From: Desulfosporosinus fructosivorans
GTDB lineage: Bacteria; Bacillota; Desulfitobacteriia; Desulfitobacteriales; Desulfitobacteriaceae
Length of the DNA: 64,000 bases
NCBI RefSeq assembly: GCF_004766045.1
Contig: NZ_SPQQ01000007.1
Span: forward strand, 1-64,000
Direction: 5' to 3'
Position 1 is the stretch's first letter. Each line of letters begins with the position of its first letter. Made by a program: the position numbers and the translations under genes. Positions 42,311 through 51,051 of the stretch are shown piece by piece. Below the pieces are notes generated by a model that worked only from the letters and a program-made list of their open reading frames with translations, ran no database searches and was not told where the DNA came from.

Positions 42311-43129
42311 TTAATAGCTAACCACAGGAACAACTGAGGTCTTACCTGTATAAAAATCCAGTTCTTTTAGCTGTAAAAGAGATAAATACCCTTCAACAAG
42401 TTTGGGTTCTTCTGTCATCCGGGCCTCCACCAATACCCCAATTCCCACGACGTCTGCTTCGAATTCAGTCATCAAATTTCTAATCCCAAGAGCGGTTCCA
42501 CCCGCCTTCATAAAATCGTCAATAACAAGGACACGTCGCTTGGGCTCTAACGCTCTTCGTGAAAGTGACATGGTTTGAATACGCCGAGATGATCCAGAAA
42601 CATAATTAATGCTTACCGAAGAACCCTCTGTCACTTTATTTCCAGTTCGAATGACCACCATGGGCAAACCTAAGGCCTCTGCAGTTACAAGGGCAAGTGG
42701 AATTCCTTTAGTTTCTATAGTGACAACAACATCAGGCAATTTATCTCTGAAAGCACTTGCAAAAATAAGGCCTAGTGGACGTAAAACGGAGGGATCAAAC
42801 AGTAAATCAGTCATATACAGAAAACCACCCGTGAGAATTCGTTCTTTGTTGCTCAGAAGTTCAGAAAGCCTGCTTAGGAATTGCTTTGCTTCTTCAGGTG
42901 CTATTTCTGGAATATATCTCACCCCACCTGAGGCTCCAGAAACTGTTTCAATGTGACCCTGCCCTGATAGGATAAAGCTCTCTTTGACAGCCATTAAATC
43001 CTCACTGATTGTGGACTTGGCCGTACCAAACCGTTCTGCAAATAAGGATAACGGAGTCAGGACATTCGGTTTTAACATCAACACTTGGGTGATGGCCACC
43101 ATCCGTTCTGCTCTTTTCATCTTCTCCAC
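42311..43129 (-). CDS. purR: Purine operon repressor PurR (Firmicute type)
   Basis: 272 aa. Winged helix at the N-terminus (LSLFAERFGTAKSTISEDLMAVKE) and a phosphoribosyltransferase-like effector domain with the PRPP motif VLVIDDFMKAGGTA. PRPP relieves DNA binding, linking purine genes to PRPP supply from nearby prs. Start is GTG at 43129 or ATG three codons later. Adjacent to ispE as in Bacillus, but with a GntR gene in between. Confidence 0.95.
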   Translation of the reverse strand: MEKMKRAERMVAITQVLMLKPNVLTPLSLFAERFGTAKSTISEDLMAVKESFILSGQGHIETVSGASGGVRYIPEIAPEEAKQFLSRLSELLSNKERILTGGFLYMTDLLFDPSVLRPLGLIFASAFRDKLPDVVVTIETKGIPLALVTAEALGLPMVVIRTGNKVTEGSSVSINYVSGSSRRIQTMSLSRRALEPKRRVLVIDDFMKAGGTALGIRNLMTEFEADVVGIGVLVEARMTEEPKLVEGYLSLLQLKELDFYTGKTSVVPVVSY

Positions 43130-43134
43130 GCTTA

Positions 43135-43827
43135 TTAATCCACCTTATCCGGATCATTCTTTACACTCAGCGTTCCAAACATTACATTCTCAGCCGTAAC
43201 AATGTGTGCTATGGCCAAGGATTGTGCTTCCTCGCTATCATGATTTCTCAAGGCCTCAACAATCATCCTGTGTTCATCAATAGCAATTTTCATCCGCCCT
43301 GGAACGGCAAGTGAAGTTGTCCTGAAACGTTGAATCTGTTCACGTAAATTTGCTAAAATTTGAATCAGCCGTTCATTGCGGCTTGCTTTATAGACTAAGG
43401 CATGGAAATCAGTGTCAGACTTCACATGTTGCTCTAAGTCTAACTCACCTTCTCTAGCTCCATAAAATAAAGCCCGTTCCATTTGTTCCAATTCATCATC
43501 CGTAATACGTTCAGCCGCAAGTCCTGCTGCCAGTCCTTCTAGCGCAGAACGGATCTCAAAAACATCCGCGACATCTTTCAACGAAACGCCAGCAACATAC
43601 GCTCCTTTACGCGGAATCATGACGACGAAATTTTCAAGTTCTAGTTTTCGGATTGCTTCACGTACTGGGGTTCGGCTAACCCCCATTTCTTCGGCTAATT
43701 GTATTTCCATCAATCGTTCCCCTGGCTCAAGAGTCCCACTCAGGATCGCCTCGCGCATAGACTCAAAAACAATCTCTCGCAGGGGTTTATACCCGTCTAG
43801 TATAACCGGTAGTAATCGCTTTTCCAT
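43135..43827 (-). CDS. GntR-family transcriptional regulator (FadR/FCD subgroup)
   Basis: 230 aa. N-terminal winged HTH (LREIVFESMREAILSGTLEPGERLMEIQLAEEMGVSRTPVREAI pattern, residues 16-60) and a helical FCD effector domain with the metal-binding histidines in DTDFHALVYKAS and AHIVTAENV. Ligand unknown; family members sense small organic acids. 5 bp before purR and 13 bp after ispE, so in one transcript with essential genes, which is unusual for a local regulator. Confidence 0.9.
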   Translation of the reverse strand: MEKRLLPVILDGYKPLREIVFESMREAILSGTLEPGERLMEIQLAEEMGVSRTPVREAIRKLELENFVVMIPRKGAYVAGVSLKDVADVFEIRSALEGLAAGLAAERITDDELEQMERALFYGAREGELDLEQHVKSDTDFHALVYKASRNERLIQILANLREQIQRFRTTSLAVPGRMKIAIDEHRMIVEALRNHDSEEAQSLAIAHIVTAENVMFGTLSVKNDPDKVD

Positions 43828-43840
43828 AGGTTTCTCTCCT

Positions 43841-44704
43841 TTATCCTATTTCATCCACTGTTCTCGTAACCCAAACGTTTTTAAAGCCTTTTTTTCTCAA
43901 CCGTGCCGCGACTTCTATGGCATGTTGTTTTCCTTGCGCAATCCCGAATACACAAGAACCGCTTCCAGACATTAAGGCCCCATAACAATCTAATTCGAGT
44001 AAATGTTGCTTAAGCACCAAAATTTCTGGAACCATTTGGGCCGAGACTGGCTCTAAATCATTATAAAGCAAGTCAACAATCTGCTGCTTCGTCTTCTGTG
44101 CTAAAGCCTTTTCCCAATCAGTTTTCGTCAGATACCCACTCTGCCCAACTAAATCAAATCGTCGGTAAGCTTCCCTAGTATTCACTCCAGAAAACGGTTT
44201 GGTCAAGACAAGATCCAGTTCGGGAGCTGTGGGCAATGCTTCAAGCCGCTCTCCCCGTCCGGTTGCCCACATAGTTCCACCATTCAGACAGAAGGCGACA
44301 TCTGCACCACATTTTCTCGCCAACGTTAAAAGTGCTTCCCTACCTAAAGGTTCCCCGTAAAGTTGATTTAATAAACGAAGCGTTGCCGCTGCATCCGTGC
44401 TCCCTCCAGCTAGTCCGGCCTGTACGGGAATATTTTTTACAATCTCAATTTCTAGTCCTTCGAATCGGCCAAGTTGTTCGAGAAACAACATCGTTGCCTT
44501 ATACGCTATATTTCCCGGACCACTTAATGCTCCACACCGACATACAACCTTCTCACCATGACGCCGAACCCGGACAATATCGTGTAAGGCGATCGATTGC
44601 ATGACACTTTGTAGTTCATGATATCCATCTTCCCGAATTCCGTGGATTGCTAAAGCCAGATTAATCTTGGCGTAGGCGAACGTTGTTAGAAAAGATTGTT
44701 CCAT
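43841..44704 (-). CDS. ispE: 4-diphosphocytidyl-2-C-methyl-D-erythritol kinase
   Basis: GHMP kinase of the MEP isoprenoid pathway. 287 aa. Seen: AYAKINLALAIHGIREDGYHEL, the ATP loop PVQAGLAGGSTDAAATL, and LMSGSGSCVFGI. AAAGGGCAGTG precedes the ATG. First of ispE-gntR-purR; veg and sspF, which precede ispE in Bacillus, are missing. Confidence 0.96.
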   Translation of the reverse strand: MEQSFLTTFAYAKINLALAIHGIREDGYHELQSVMQSIALHDIVRVRRHGEKVVCRCGALSGPGNIAYKATMLFLEQLGRFEGLEIEIVKNIPVQAGLAGGSTDAAATLRLLNQLYGEPLGREALLTLARKCGADVAFCLNGGTMWATGRGERLEALPTAPELDLVLTKPFSGVNTREAYRRFDLVGQSGYLTKTDWEKALAQKTKQQIVDLLYNDLEPVSAQMVPEILVLKQHLLELDCYGALMSGSGSCVFGIAQGKQHAIEVAARLRKKGFKNVWVTRTVDEIG

Positions 44705-44806
44705 TTACACTGCCCTTTCCGAACATTACGAATGCATTTCTTTTTATTATACATATTTTTTGGGTGGAGTTCCAGCACTTATCTTTGAAAAAGTACTGAT
44801 TTAAAA

Positions 44807-44829
44807 GAGACGAAGATAATCCTCGTCCC
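44807..44829 (-). terminator. Terminator of cphA
   Basis: Stem GGGACGAGGATT / ATCTTCGTCTC with wobble pairs and a TTTT tail, just after the cphA stop. Confidence 0.65.
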
Positions 44830-44837
44830 AAAATAGT

Positions 44838-47495
44838 CTAAAATTCTCCACCAACAGCCCATTCAATCTGCGCTGATTCAGAGGAAAGCGCCTTTTCTAA
44901 TTCCAAACGCAGGTGGATCTCTTCTTCGATTGGTTCAATATGTTCATAGAACATTACGAAAGTGTCCCCCGGTACACAACTATCCAAACCTCTCCTAAAG
45001 GCCTCTATTTCCGTAAGAACGACCTCAATTTTATTTGGATGCATGCCACTTCGCACTGCTTCATCATAGAGAAGTTGCGCAATTTCCCCTGGAAGACGAC
45101 CGCGTAAATCAGAGTCTTCTCTAATAATTAGACGTTCAAAACCAAGGGCTGCAATACGCCCCACTTCACGTACCAACGTATCAGGCCGATCACCGGGCAC
45201 CGTGATACAGCCCACAAGGGAACCGGATTTAAACTGTTTTAGTGTTTTGGCAACTTCTCGAATTCCAGCGGCATTATGGCCATAGTCAACAAAAACATGC
45301 ACTCCGTTCAACTCATAAAGATTTAGCCGCCCGCGGTTGTGCTCCGCATCTGATGAAAAGCTTTGCAATGAATTCCGGATTGCTACAGCACTTAACCCCA
45401 AGGCCCACCCTGCTGCTACCGACGCTAAGACATTATAAATATTATGCTTGGCCAATCCATTCCAAGTCACAGGAATCTGTTTCACTGAGCAGATCCGACA
45501 ACAACTTGAACCTTGACAAAGCAAAATCATGCCCCGCCGCACAAAAACAGCTGTGCCACCTTTCCCCAAATGTTTACGAACCCAAATATTATCTTTTTCA
45601 GTGCTAAAATAAATTACTCGTCCCTTAGTCCGCATTGCCATTTGCACGACAAGAGGGTCATCAGCATTCAGCACAACATAACTATGCGGCTTGACAACCT
45701 CTGCGACCAAACTCTTTACATGGGCAATATCTTCAAGTGTCTCAATGCCATACTGGCCCAGATGGTCATCAGAAACATTTGTAACAATCGCTACATCCGC
45801 ATATTCATACCCTAAACCTGCTCTCAGAATCCCGCCACGTGCTGTTTCTAGAACCGCAACCTGTACATCAGGATGTCTTAAAACAGTCCTAGCACTCTCC
45901 GGTCCGGTCATATCCCCTTTAACCCATAATTTTTGATTTATATAAATTCCATCCGTTGAAGACATACCTACTAGAAGCTGTTGATCTGTTAGTAGTTTAT
46001 TAATCATGCGGGTCGTGGTTGTTTTCCCATTCGTTCCGGTAATCGCAATGATGGGTATTCTTCCATTTCCAGAAGGAAGCGCTTGCTCCACGATCGCTTT
46101 ACCCACATTCCTTGCTTTACCCACGCTGGGAAAATGGTGCATGCGAATACCCGGCGCAGCATTGACTTCGATAATATGTCCATTTTTATGGCGGTAGGAT
46201 GCTTCAATATCTTCAATCACTAAATCAATCCCAGCAACATCCAAGCCAATTAGTTTTGAGGCATAGACTACTAAATCTACATTATCTGGATGCACATGAT
46301 CCGTCACATCCTCAGCGATTCCCCCAGTACTCAAATTGGCACTGTCACGCAAATATACTATTTCTCCTTGTTCAGGAACGGATGATAGCGTTAATCCCTT
46401 TTGCGTGAGTGTTAAAAGTACCACAGGATCAATTCTTAGTTTAGTTAAAGCCTTCTCATGATCCTCGCCCCGCAATGGATTCTCATTGGTTTGACCCACT
46501 AACTCCGAAATTGTTAATAAGCCATCCCCGATTACATGAGCGGGAATTCGTTTTGCGGCAGCAATTAAACGTCCGCCAACCACAACTAGGCGATAATGCA
46601 GGCCCTCAATATATTCTTCGACAATGACCCAATCGCCATAAGTCTGGGCAACCTTGAACGCAGCCCTAACTTCTGCTTCGTTCCTTATTTGGAGAGTAAC
46701 TCCTTTTCCCTGGTTCCCATGCAAGGGCTTGATCACAACAGCAGTTTCCATATCACGAAATGCTACCACTGCTTCTTCCTCTGTACTAACAATATGTCCC
46801 CACGGTACGGGAACCCCTCCATCGCTCAATATCTTCTTGGTCATTTCTTTATCACAAGCAATGTCAACCCCGATACTTGAGGTTGCACCCGTGATAGTCG
46901 CCTGGATACGTCTTTGATAACGCCCATACCCTAATTGCAATAAACTACCCTCATTGAGACGATGTACTGGGATTCCACGTTCTTGACATGCTTCAACAAT
47001 CACTTGGGTTGAAACCCCCAATTTGTAGTCCGCCGTCACCTTAAGAATTCGATTTACAGCTTGCGCAACATCAAAGGGTTCCCTTTCCAAAAGGGCTTTT
47101 ACACAACAGAAAGCCTGTTTAAAACCCTCAACGGCTCCTTCTTTGTTTTCGTAATTAAAAATAATTTCATAGCAACCCGGCTCTTCTAAAATGGCCATAG
47201 TTTTACCATATTTAATGGATTGTCCAGCTTGTGTTAAAAGATCTATGGTCACATGTTCAATGACGTGACCAATAAGGGTACCCTCTTGTAACCGCTCGAG
47301 GAAGCCACCACGTTTACCTCGCGAACAATAATGGTCAGCCAATGTCGGTAAACTTTCCACGAGGCGCAGCCGGAAATCTCCCAATTCATTACTAAATCGT
47401 TCTGTCCATTCTTGGAGATCCACAATCGCACGAATAATTGGCCGATGGCTGTAAGCATTAGCCCCTTCGATTGCTTGGATTTCTCTAATCTCCAT
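44838..47495 (-). CDS. cphA: Cyanophycin synthetase
   Basis: ATP-dependent, non-ribosomal synthesis of multi-L-arginyl-poly-aspartate, a nitrogen store. 885 aa. Domains in order: CphA N-terminal domain (1-160), ATP-grasp (about 215-470; DIACDKEMTKKILSDGGVPVP, VVIKPLHGNQGKGV, EVNAAPGIRMH), Mur ligase-like (480-880; AITGTNGKTTTTRMI, DDHLGQYG, VDYGHNAAG). All catalytic modules appear complete. AAGGGGGAAC precedes the ATG. It follows cphB, so synthesis and breakdown genes form an operon. Confidence 0.95.
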   Translation of the reverse strand: MEIREIQAIEGANAYSHRPIIRAIVDLQEWTERFSNELGDFRLRLVESLPTLADHYCSRGKRGGFLERLQEGTLIGHVIEHVTIDLLTQAGQSIKYGKTMAILEEPGCYEIIFNYENKEGAVEGFKQAFCCVKALLEREPFDVAQAVNRILKVTADYKLGVSTQVIVEACQERGIPVHRLNEGSLLQLGYGRYQRRIQATITGATSSIGVDIACDKEMTKKILSDGGVPVPWGHIVSTEEEAVVAFRDMETAVVIKPLHGNQGKGVTLQIRNEAEVRAAFKVAQTYGDWVIVEEYIEGLHYRLVVVGGRLIAAAKRIPAHVIGDGLLTISELVGQTNENPLRGEDHEKALTKLRIDPVVLLTLTQKGLTLSSVPEQGEIVYLRDSANLSTGGIAEDVTDHVHPDNVDLVVYASKLIGLDVAGIDLVIEDIEASYRHKNGHIIEVNAAPGIRMHHFPSVGKARNVGKAIVEQALPSGNGRIPIIAITGTNGKTTTTRMINKLLTDQQLLVGMSSTDGIYINQKLWVKGDMTGPESARTVLRHPDVQVAVLETARGGILRAGLGYEYADVAIVTNVSDDHLGQYGIETLEDIAHVKSLVAEVVKPHSYVVLNADDPLVVQMAMRTKGRVIYFSTEKDNIWVRKHLGKGGTAVFVRRGMILLCQGSSCCRICSVKQIPVTWNGLAKHNIYNVLASVAAGWALGLSAVAIRNSLQSFSSDAEHNRGRLNLYELNGVHVFVDYGHNAAGIREVAKTLKQFKSGSLVGCITVPGDRPDTLVREVGRIAALGFERLIIREDSDLRGRLPGEIAQLLYDEAVRSGMHPNKIEVVLTEIEAFRRGLDSCVPGDTFVMFYEHIEPIEEEIHLRLELEKALSSESAQIEWAVGGEF

Positions 47496-47592
47496 GATGA
47501 TGTTGTTCCCCCTTCAGTAACAATGGATAATATACTCCCCTAGTTTTAACCTTTTTTTCTTATGATATTCTCTATTCCGACCATAAATATGA

Positions 47593-48393
47593 CTAAAGTA
47601 GAGATACCCGACGCTTTAGATCAAAACCATAGCCTTCAGAAAGCACATGCATCGAAATCGGACTTAAAACCAGTGCTTGGCCAGGAGTTGTTTCCGAAAC
47701 GTTGGTTGTGGTTGAGGGAGATGCATCGACGACGGTAACAGTATTACTTCCCACCACCGAAAACCGCGCATCAGACTGAACTAAAATCGCTGTATCTTCG
47801 TCAATTCCAACACCTAAAACATATGGATTTTGAGAGATTGCCGATAATAGTCGGCCAATTCTCCCTCGTTGAGCGAAGTGTTGATCGATCACAACCGAGC
47901 GAAGTAATCCCAATCCTGGTGCCATTGTTAAGGTATTTTTCTTTGCTGTTCCTGCTTCCCCTCCGACGATCATGGTATCCGACATAACCGAGGCCCCCGC
48001 GCTCGTTCCAGCAATAATGACCCCTTGTTCGTAAAGCTGTTGGAGCATCCGACCAAGTAACGTACCCCCTAGCAAACCAGTAATCCTTAGTTGGTCACCT
48101 CCAGTAAAAAATACCCCCGTTGATTTTTCAAATTGCTTCCCAATTCCTTGGGTATTAGCCTGGGTACGGTCTGAGACATCCAGGACCTGTACCTCTTGAG
48201 CTCCTAACTCTAAAAACAGAGCATGGTACTCAACCCCTACTTGGCGTGGATATTCAGTTGCAGCCGTCAAGACCGTAATACGACTTTCCCGCCCCCCTGA
48301 CTCCTGAACAAAACGCTTAAGAATTTTACACTCTCCCTTTTTATCCTCTGCTCCACCGATAATAAGCAGCTTCCCTTCGACATGTTCGGCCAA
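47593..48393 (-). CDS. cphB: Cyanophycinase
   Basis: Serine-type exopeptidase that splits cyanophycin into beta-Asp-Arg dipeptides. 266 aa from a TTG at 48393 (GGAGGGATCATTT upstream), giving (M)AEHVEGKLLIIGGAEDKKG. The nucleophile lies in GTSAGASVMSD; VDQ-type VIDQHFAQRGRIGRL and DEDTAILV follow. Family S51. 97 bp before cphA. Confidence 0.94.
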   Translation of the reverse strand: MAEHVEGKLLIIGGAEDKKGECKILKRFVQESGGRESRITVLTAATEYPRQVGVEYHALFLELGAQEVQVLDVSDRTQANTQGIGKQFEKSTGVFFTGGDQLRITGLLGGTLLGRMLQQLYEQGVIIAGTSAGASVMSDTMIVGGEAGTAKKNTLTMAPGLGLLRSVVIDQHFAQRGRIGRLLSAISQNPYVLGVGIDEDTAILVQSDARFSVVGSNTVTVVDASPSTTTNVSETTPGQALVLSPISMHVLSEGYGFDLKRRVSLL

Positions 48394-48505
48394 AAATGAT
48401 CCCTCCAATCCGTTTAGTTTGGTTAAATTTTGCAAAGAACATTCAGGAATAGCGCACATACCATGAGATAGAAACTAATTATCATAGTAAAGGAGGCATA
48501 GCTCA

Positions 48506-48844
48506 GTGCCCTACCATTCAATCTTCATCCATACCTCTAGCCGTAAACTTGAGCTTTATGAAGGAAACCGATTGATCCGTCATTATCCAATCGCAGTTGG
48601 TAAAGGAGCAACTCCCACCCCCACCGGTCACTACACCATTGCCACGAAAACAGTATATCCAGGCGGTGTCTTTGGTAGTCGCTGGATGGGACTTTCTATC
48701 CAAGGTTATGGGATTCACGGAACAAATAATCCCGCAAGCATTGGTCAAGCCGTATCCAAAGGATGTATCCGCATGCATAACCACGACGCCGAAAGCCTAT
48801 TCCAGCAAATCGAAATTGGAACACCCGTGATCATTCAACGATAA
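48506..48844 (+). CDS. Small L,D-transpeptidase (YkuD family)
   Basis: 112 aa, a bare catalytic domain. The active-site motif is complete: GIHGTNNPASIGQAVSKGCIRM, with catalytic Cys near residue 91. No signal peptide or LysM domain is seen, unlike most cell-wall members, so the route to the wall is unclear. GTG start with AAAGGAGG upstream. Divergent from cphB. Confidence 0.9.
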   Translation: MPYHSIFIHTSSRKLELYEGNRLIRHYPIAVGKGATPTPTGHYTIATKTVYPGGVFGSRWMGLSIQGYGIHGTNNPASIGQAVSKGCIRMHNHDAESLFQQIEIGTPVIIQR

Positions 48845-48852
48845 CGTGTTTA

Positions 48853-48914
48853 GGGACGGTCCTTGTTCGTGTTGAGGGGCCCGGTCCTTTTAACACGCAC
48901 AAGAGAACCGTCCC
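48853..48914. repeat. GGGACGGTTCTT hairpin element, copy 1
   Basis: Long imperfect hairpin: GGGACGGTCCTTGTTCGTGTT pairs with AACACG.ACAAG..AACCGTCCC. Ends GGGACGGT / ACCGTCCC are perfect. A related element lies at 51823-51908. Confidence 0.65.
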
Positions 48915-49073
48915 GGGGCTGTGTGAAAGCTCAGTCTCCAAAATTCTAAGTGGTTACAACAATCAAAAAGCGTCCCATTTCACTATCAAAGTGGAGTGAG
49001 GATGCTTTTTGATGAATATAGAAGCAAAAGTGGAGATGTGAAAACAACACAAACAAGTTTTAGCACAGCCCCG
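48914..49073. mobile_element. MITE-like element, 160 bp
   Basis: Terminal inverted repeats CGGGGCTGTG / CACAGCCCCG bound a non-coding 160-bp segment with a central imperfect stem (ATCAAAAAGC..GCTTTTTGAT, 48962-49015). No transposase gene. It fits a miniature inverted-repeat element; target site duplication is not clear because the left end abuts the GGGACGGT hairpin. Confidence 0.5.
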
Positions 49074-49078
49074 TTAAT

Positions 49079-49106
49079 CTAGACGATTCATGAATCGCCC
49101 CTACTA
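49079..49106. repeat. GTAGGGGC palindrome family, copy 6
   Basis: Inverted repeat CTAGACGATTC / GAATCGCCCCTACTAG immediately after the MITE-like element and overlapping the last bases of yabG. Confidence 0.6.
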
Positions 49107-49940
49107 GTAAGGACTCCTGGGGTACCCCTTCCGCATCTGGCCTCGCGTCTCGATCCCTCCAACCCCATCCGTCCCCGTAATCGTATGCATAAGAATATCC
49201 TTCACTGAAACTATTTGATCCATAGGGGTAAACGCAATTCTTTCCACAACAAAAACGGGGTCAAAAGCATGGATCAGCATGCGTTTGGGAGATGAAGCGA
49301 AATTTGCCCCTGCTGACAGAATAGCTTCATAGTTAGACTGACAAGCTCCTGCAAAGATCACCAACGTATCCCTATCATGCTGAAACCGTCGGGCTTCCAG
49401 AACAGACTCCACAAAATAGCGCGAGCTGCGGTAACTGTCCATACTATGAAAATCTTTTTTCCCTCTTATGAAAGCGTCATGTCCGGTTAACACCAAAATG
49501 TCTGTCGGATTCTCTTGTAAAATTTTTCGGATAACTTTTGGTTGTTCAATCTCGGATTTACAAATCCCCTTGGCTTGGATTCCCATTTGCTTATACGTTT
49601 TAATACATTGACTTAAATAATCCTGGTCACCATCAACTTGTAACACCCGTCCCGGAATCTCAAAGAAGTCACTTTTATCATCTAAATCAACTTTTCTTTG
49701 GCTAGTCAATTTATTCAATTTCTGATAAATCATCTTATTATCCTCACGCTCATAGTTGGCGACTTCAACTGGACTCTTCGCAATAAGGTCAGAAATTGGT
49801 GCATCAGCTAGTAGCCTTAAATTAAGCCCTTTGAGTATGGCCTTAGCTTCGCCTGCTAGATTTACATGTATCTGATCAACATGAAAGAAAATATCCTCTT
49901 GATGTGAGAACCGTGCCACAATATCGCCGACATGAAACAT
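49104..49940 (-). CDS. yabG: Sporulation-specific protease YabG
   Basis: 278 aa from the ATG at 49940 (AGGAGG upstream). MFHVGDIVARFSHQEDIFF at the start, ILVLTGHDA, and FAGACQSNYEAILSAGANFASSP are typical of YabG, which processes spore coat proteins and is read by sigma-K in B. subtilis. A CATAnnnTA sequence that could be a sigma-K -10 lies about 90 bp upstream. Place between rsmA and ispE is conserved. Confidence 0.94.
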   Translation of the reverse strand: MFHVGDIVARFSHQEDIFFHVDQIHVNLAGEAKAILKGLNLRLLADAPISDLIAKSPVEVANYEREDNKMIYQKLNKLTSQRKVDLDDKSDFFEIPGRVLQVDGDQDYLSQCIKTYKQMGIQAKGICKSEIEQPKVIRKILQENPTDILVLTGHDAFIRGKKDFHSMDSYRSSRYFVESVLEARRFQHDRDTLVIFAGACQSNYEAILSAGANFASSPKRMLIHAFDPVFVVERIAFTPMDQIVSVKDILMHTITGTDGVGGIETRGQMRKGYPRSPY

Positions 49941-50022
49941 AGCCAAACCTCCTTTTCGTGGTTCGATATTCGTTGTTCGTTGTTCGAACTAGGAATATCG
50001 AACTACGAACCCCGAATTGCTA

Positions 50023-50058
50023 TATACTATGTCGAACTTAATCAAACGGCATATAGTA
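50023..50058. promoter_or_regulatory. Palindromic sigma-K/sigma-E-like promoter region between yabG and the glycosyltransferase
   Basis: TATACTATG (50023-50031) and CATATAGTA (50050-50058) form an inverted repeat. Each gives a CATAnnnTA -10 of sigma-K type on its own strand; the plus-strand one also matches the sigma-E -10 at 7 of 8. -35 elements are not clear. Confidence 0.4.
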
Positions 50059-50091
50059 TAACAAGTAATGATTAAACGGAGGTGCTCAAAG

Positions 50092-50940
50092 ATGTTCGCG
50101 GTAGTCATACCAGCCAAAAATGAAGAAAAAAGTATCTTGGCAACTTTGACCACCATTCTACGCCTGCCTGTCAGGTACATCATTTTGGTTATCAATGGTT
50201 GCACAGACCAAACATTTAAACTTGCTCGCTCAATCCCAGATACTCGACTTCATATCCTGTATTTTTCTGACCCCTTAGGTATCGATATACCACGAGCAAT
50301 CGGAGCACTCTATGCACGTCACATAGGAGCCAAGGGGTTACTCTTTGTCGATGGAGATATGTCCGGAGATATCTATCAAAATCTCCTTACTCTCCTATCT
50401 TCGGTTGAATCAGGGATCGATGTCGCCTTAACAAATTGTTATCCCTACATTCCTCATCGCCATAAACTTGCCAATCTCGTTCTAAAATTCCGTTCTAGGT
50501 TAAACCGCGAACTTGATCTCTTCAAAAGTCTAGGTCTTGCAACTCCCACACATGGACCTCATGCGCTTTCCCAACGTGCAATGCACGCACTTCCTCTCGA
50601 AGCGATTGCAATTCCCCCACTTACCTTGTACTGGGCAAAGAAAATCGATCTAATTATCAAAGTAGCCACATCCATCCCTCATGAATCACTTCACTCTCCA
50701 AGAAAGCATCGGCGCCATGCTCGTTTGATTGCTGAAACCATTATTGGGGATTGCCTAATGGGACTATCACTAATTCAAAATGAAACTCCAACTAGATCCA
50801 TAGGCAAACACAAATTGATAGGTTACCACCTCGAAAGGCGTTTTGATCTTCTTCAGCGCTGGGAGCAGGCTCTAAATTCAGAAGATATGTTTTTTGAACA
50901 ACATGTCATCATTCCTGGATCTTCCTCTAGCCCTATCTAG
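50092..50940 (+). CDS. Family 2-like glycosyltransferase
   Basis: 282 aa from the ATG at 50092 (CGGAGGTG upstream). N-terminal GT-A Rossmann-like fold: FAVVIPAKNEEKSI, VINGCTDQT and the metal-binding FVDGDMSG. No membrane helices. Donor and acceptor unknown. Divergent from yabG across a palindromic promoter region, hence perhaps expressed in sporulation. Homologs are not in this place in Bacillus. Confidence 0.85.
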   Translation: MFAVVIPAKNEEKSILATLTTILRLPVRYIILVINGCTDQTFKLARSIPDTRLHILYFSDPLGIDIPRAIGALYARHIGAKGLLFVDGDMSGDIYQNLLTLLSSVESGIDVALTNCYPYIPHRHKLANLVLKFRSRLNRELDLFKSLGLATPTHGPHALSQRAMHALPLEAIAIPPLTLYWAKKIDLIIKVATSIPHESLHSPRKHRRHARLIAETIIGDCLMGLSLIQNETPTRSIGKHKLIGYHLERRFDLLQRWEQALNSEDMFFEQHVIIPGSSSSPI

Positions 50941-51015
50941 GAAAACTTTAGAGCACTTTCAAAGTTAAGGGGAAATAACAAGTGAGATCGTTTTGCTAGA
51001 ATAATATGCAAATAG

Positions 51016-51051
51016 TTAAAAGGGCAGGAATCCTAATTCCTGCCCTTTTAA
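51016..51051. terminator. Bidirectional terminator
   Basis: Perfect stem TTAAAAGGGCAGGAAT / ATTCCTGCCCTTTTAA between the convergent glycosyltransferase and hypothetical genes, A-run and T-run on each side. Confidence 0.9.
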
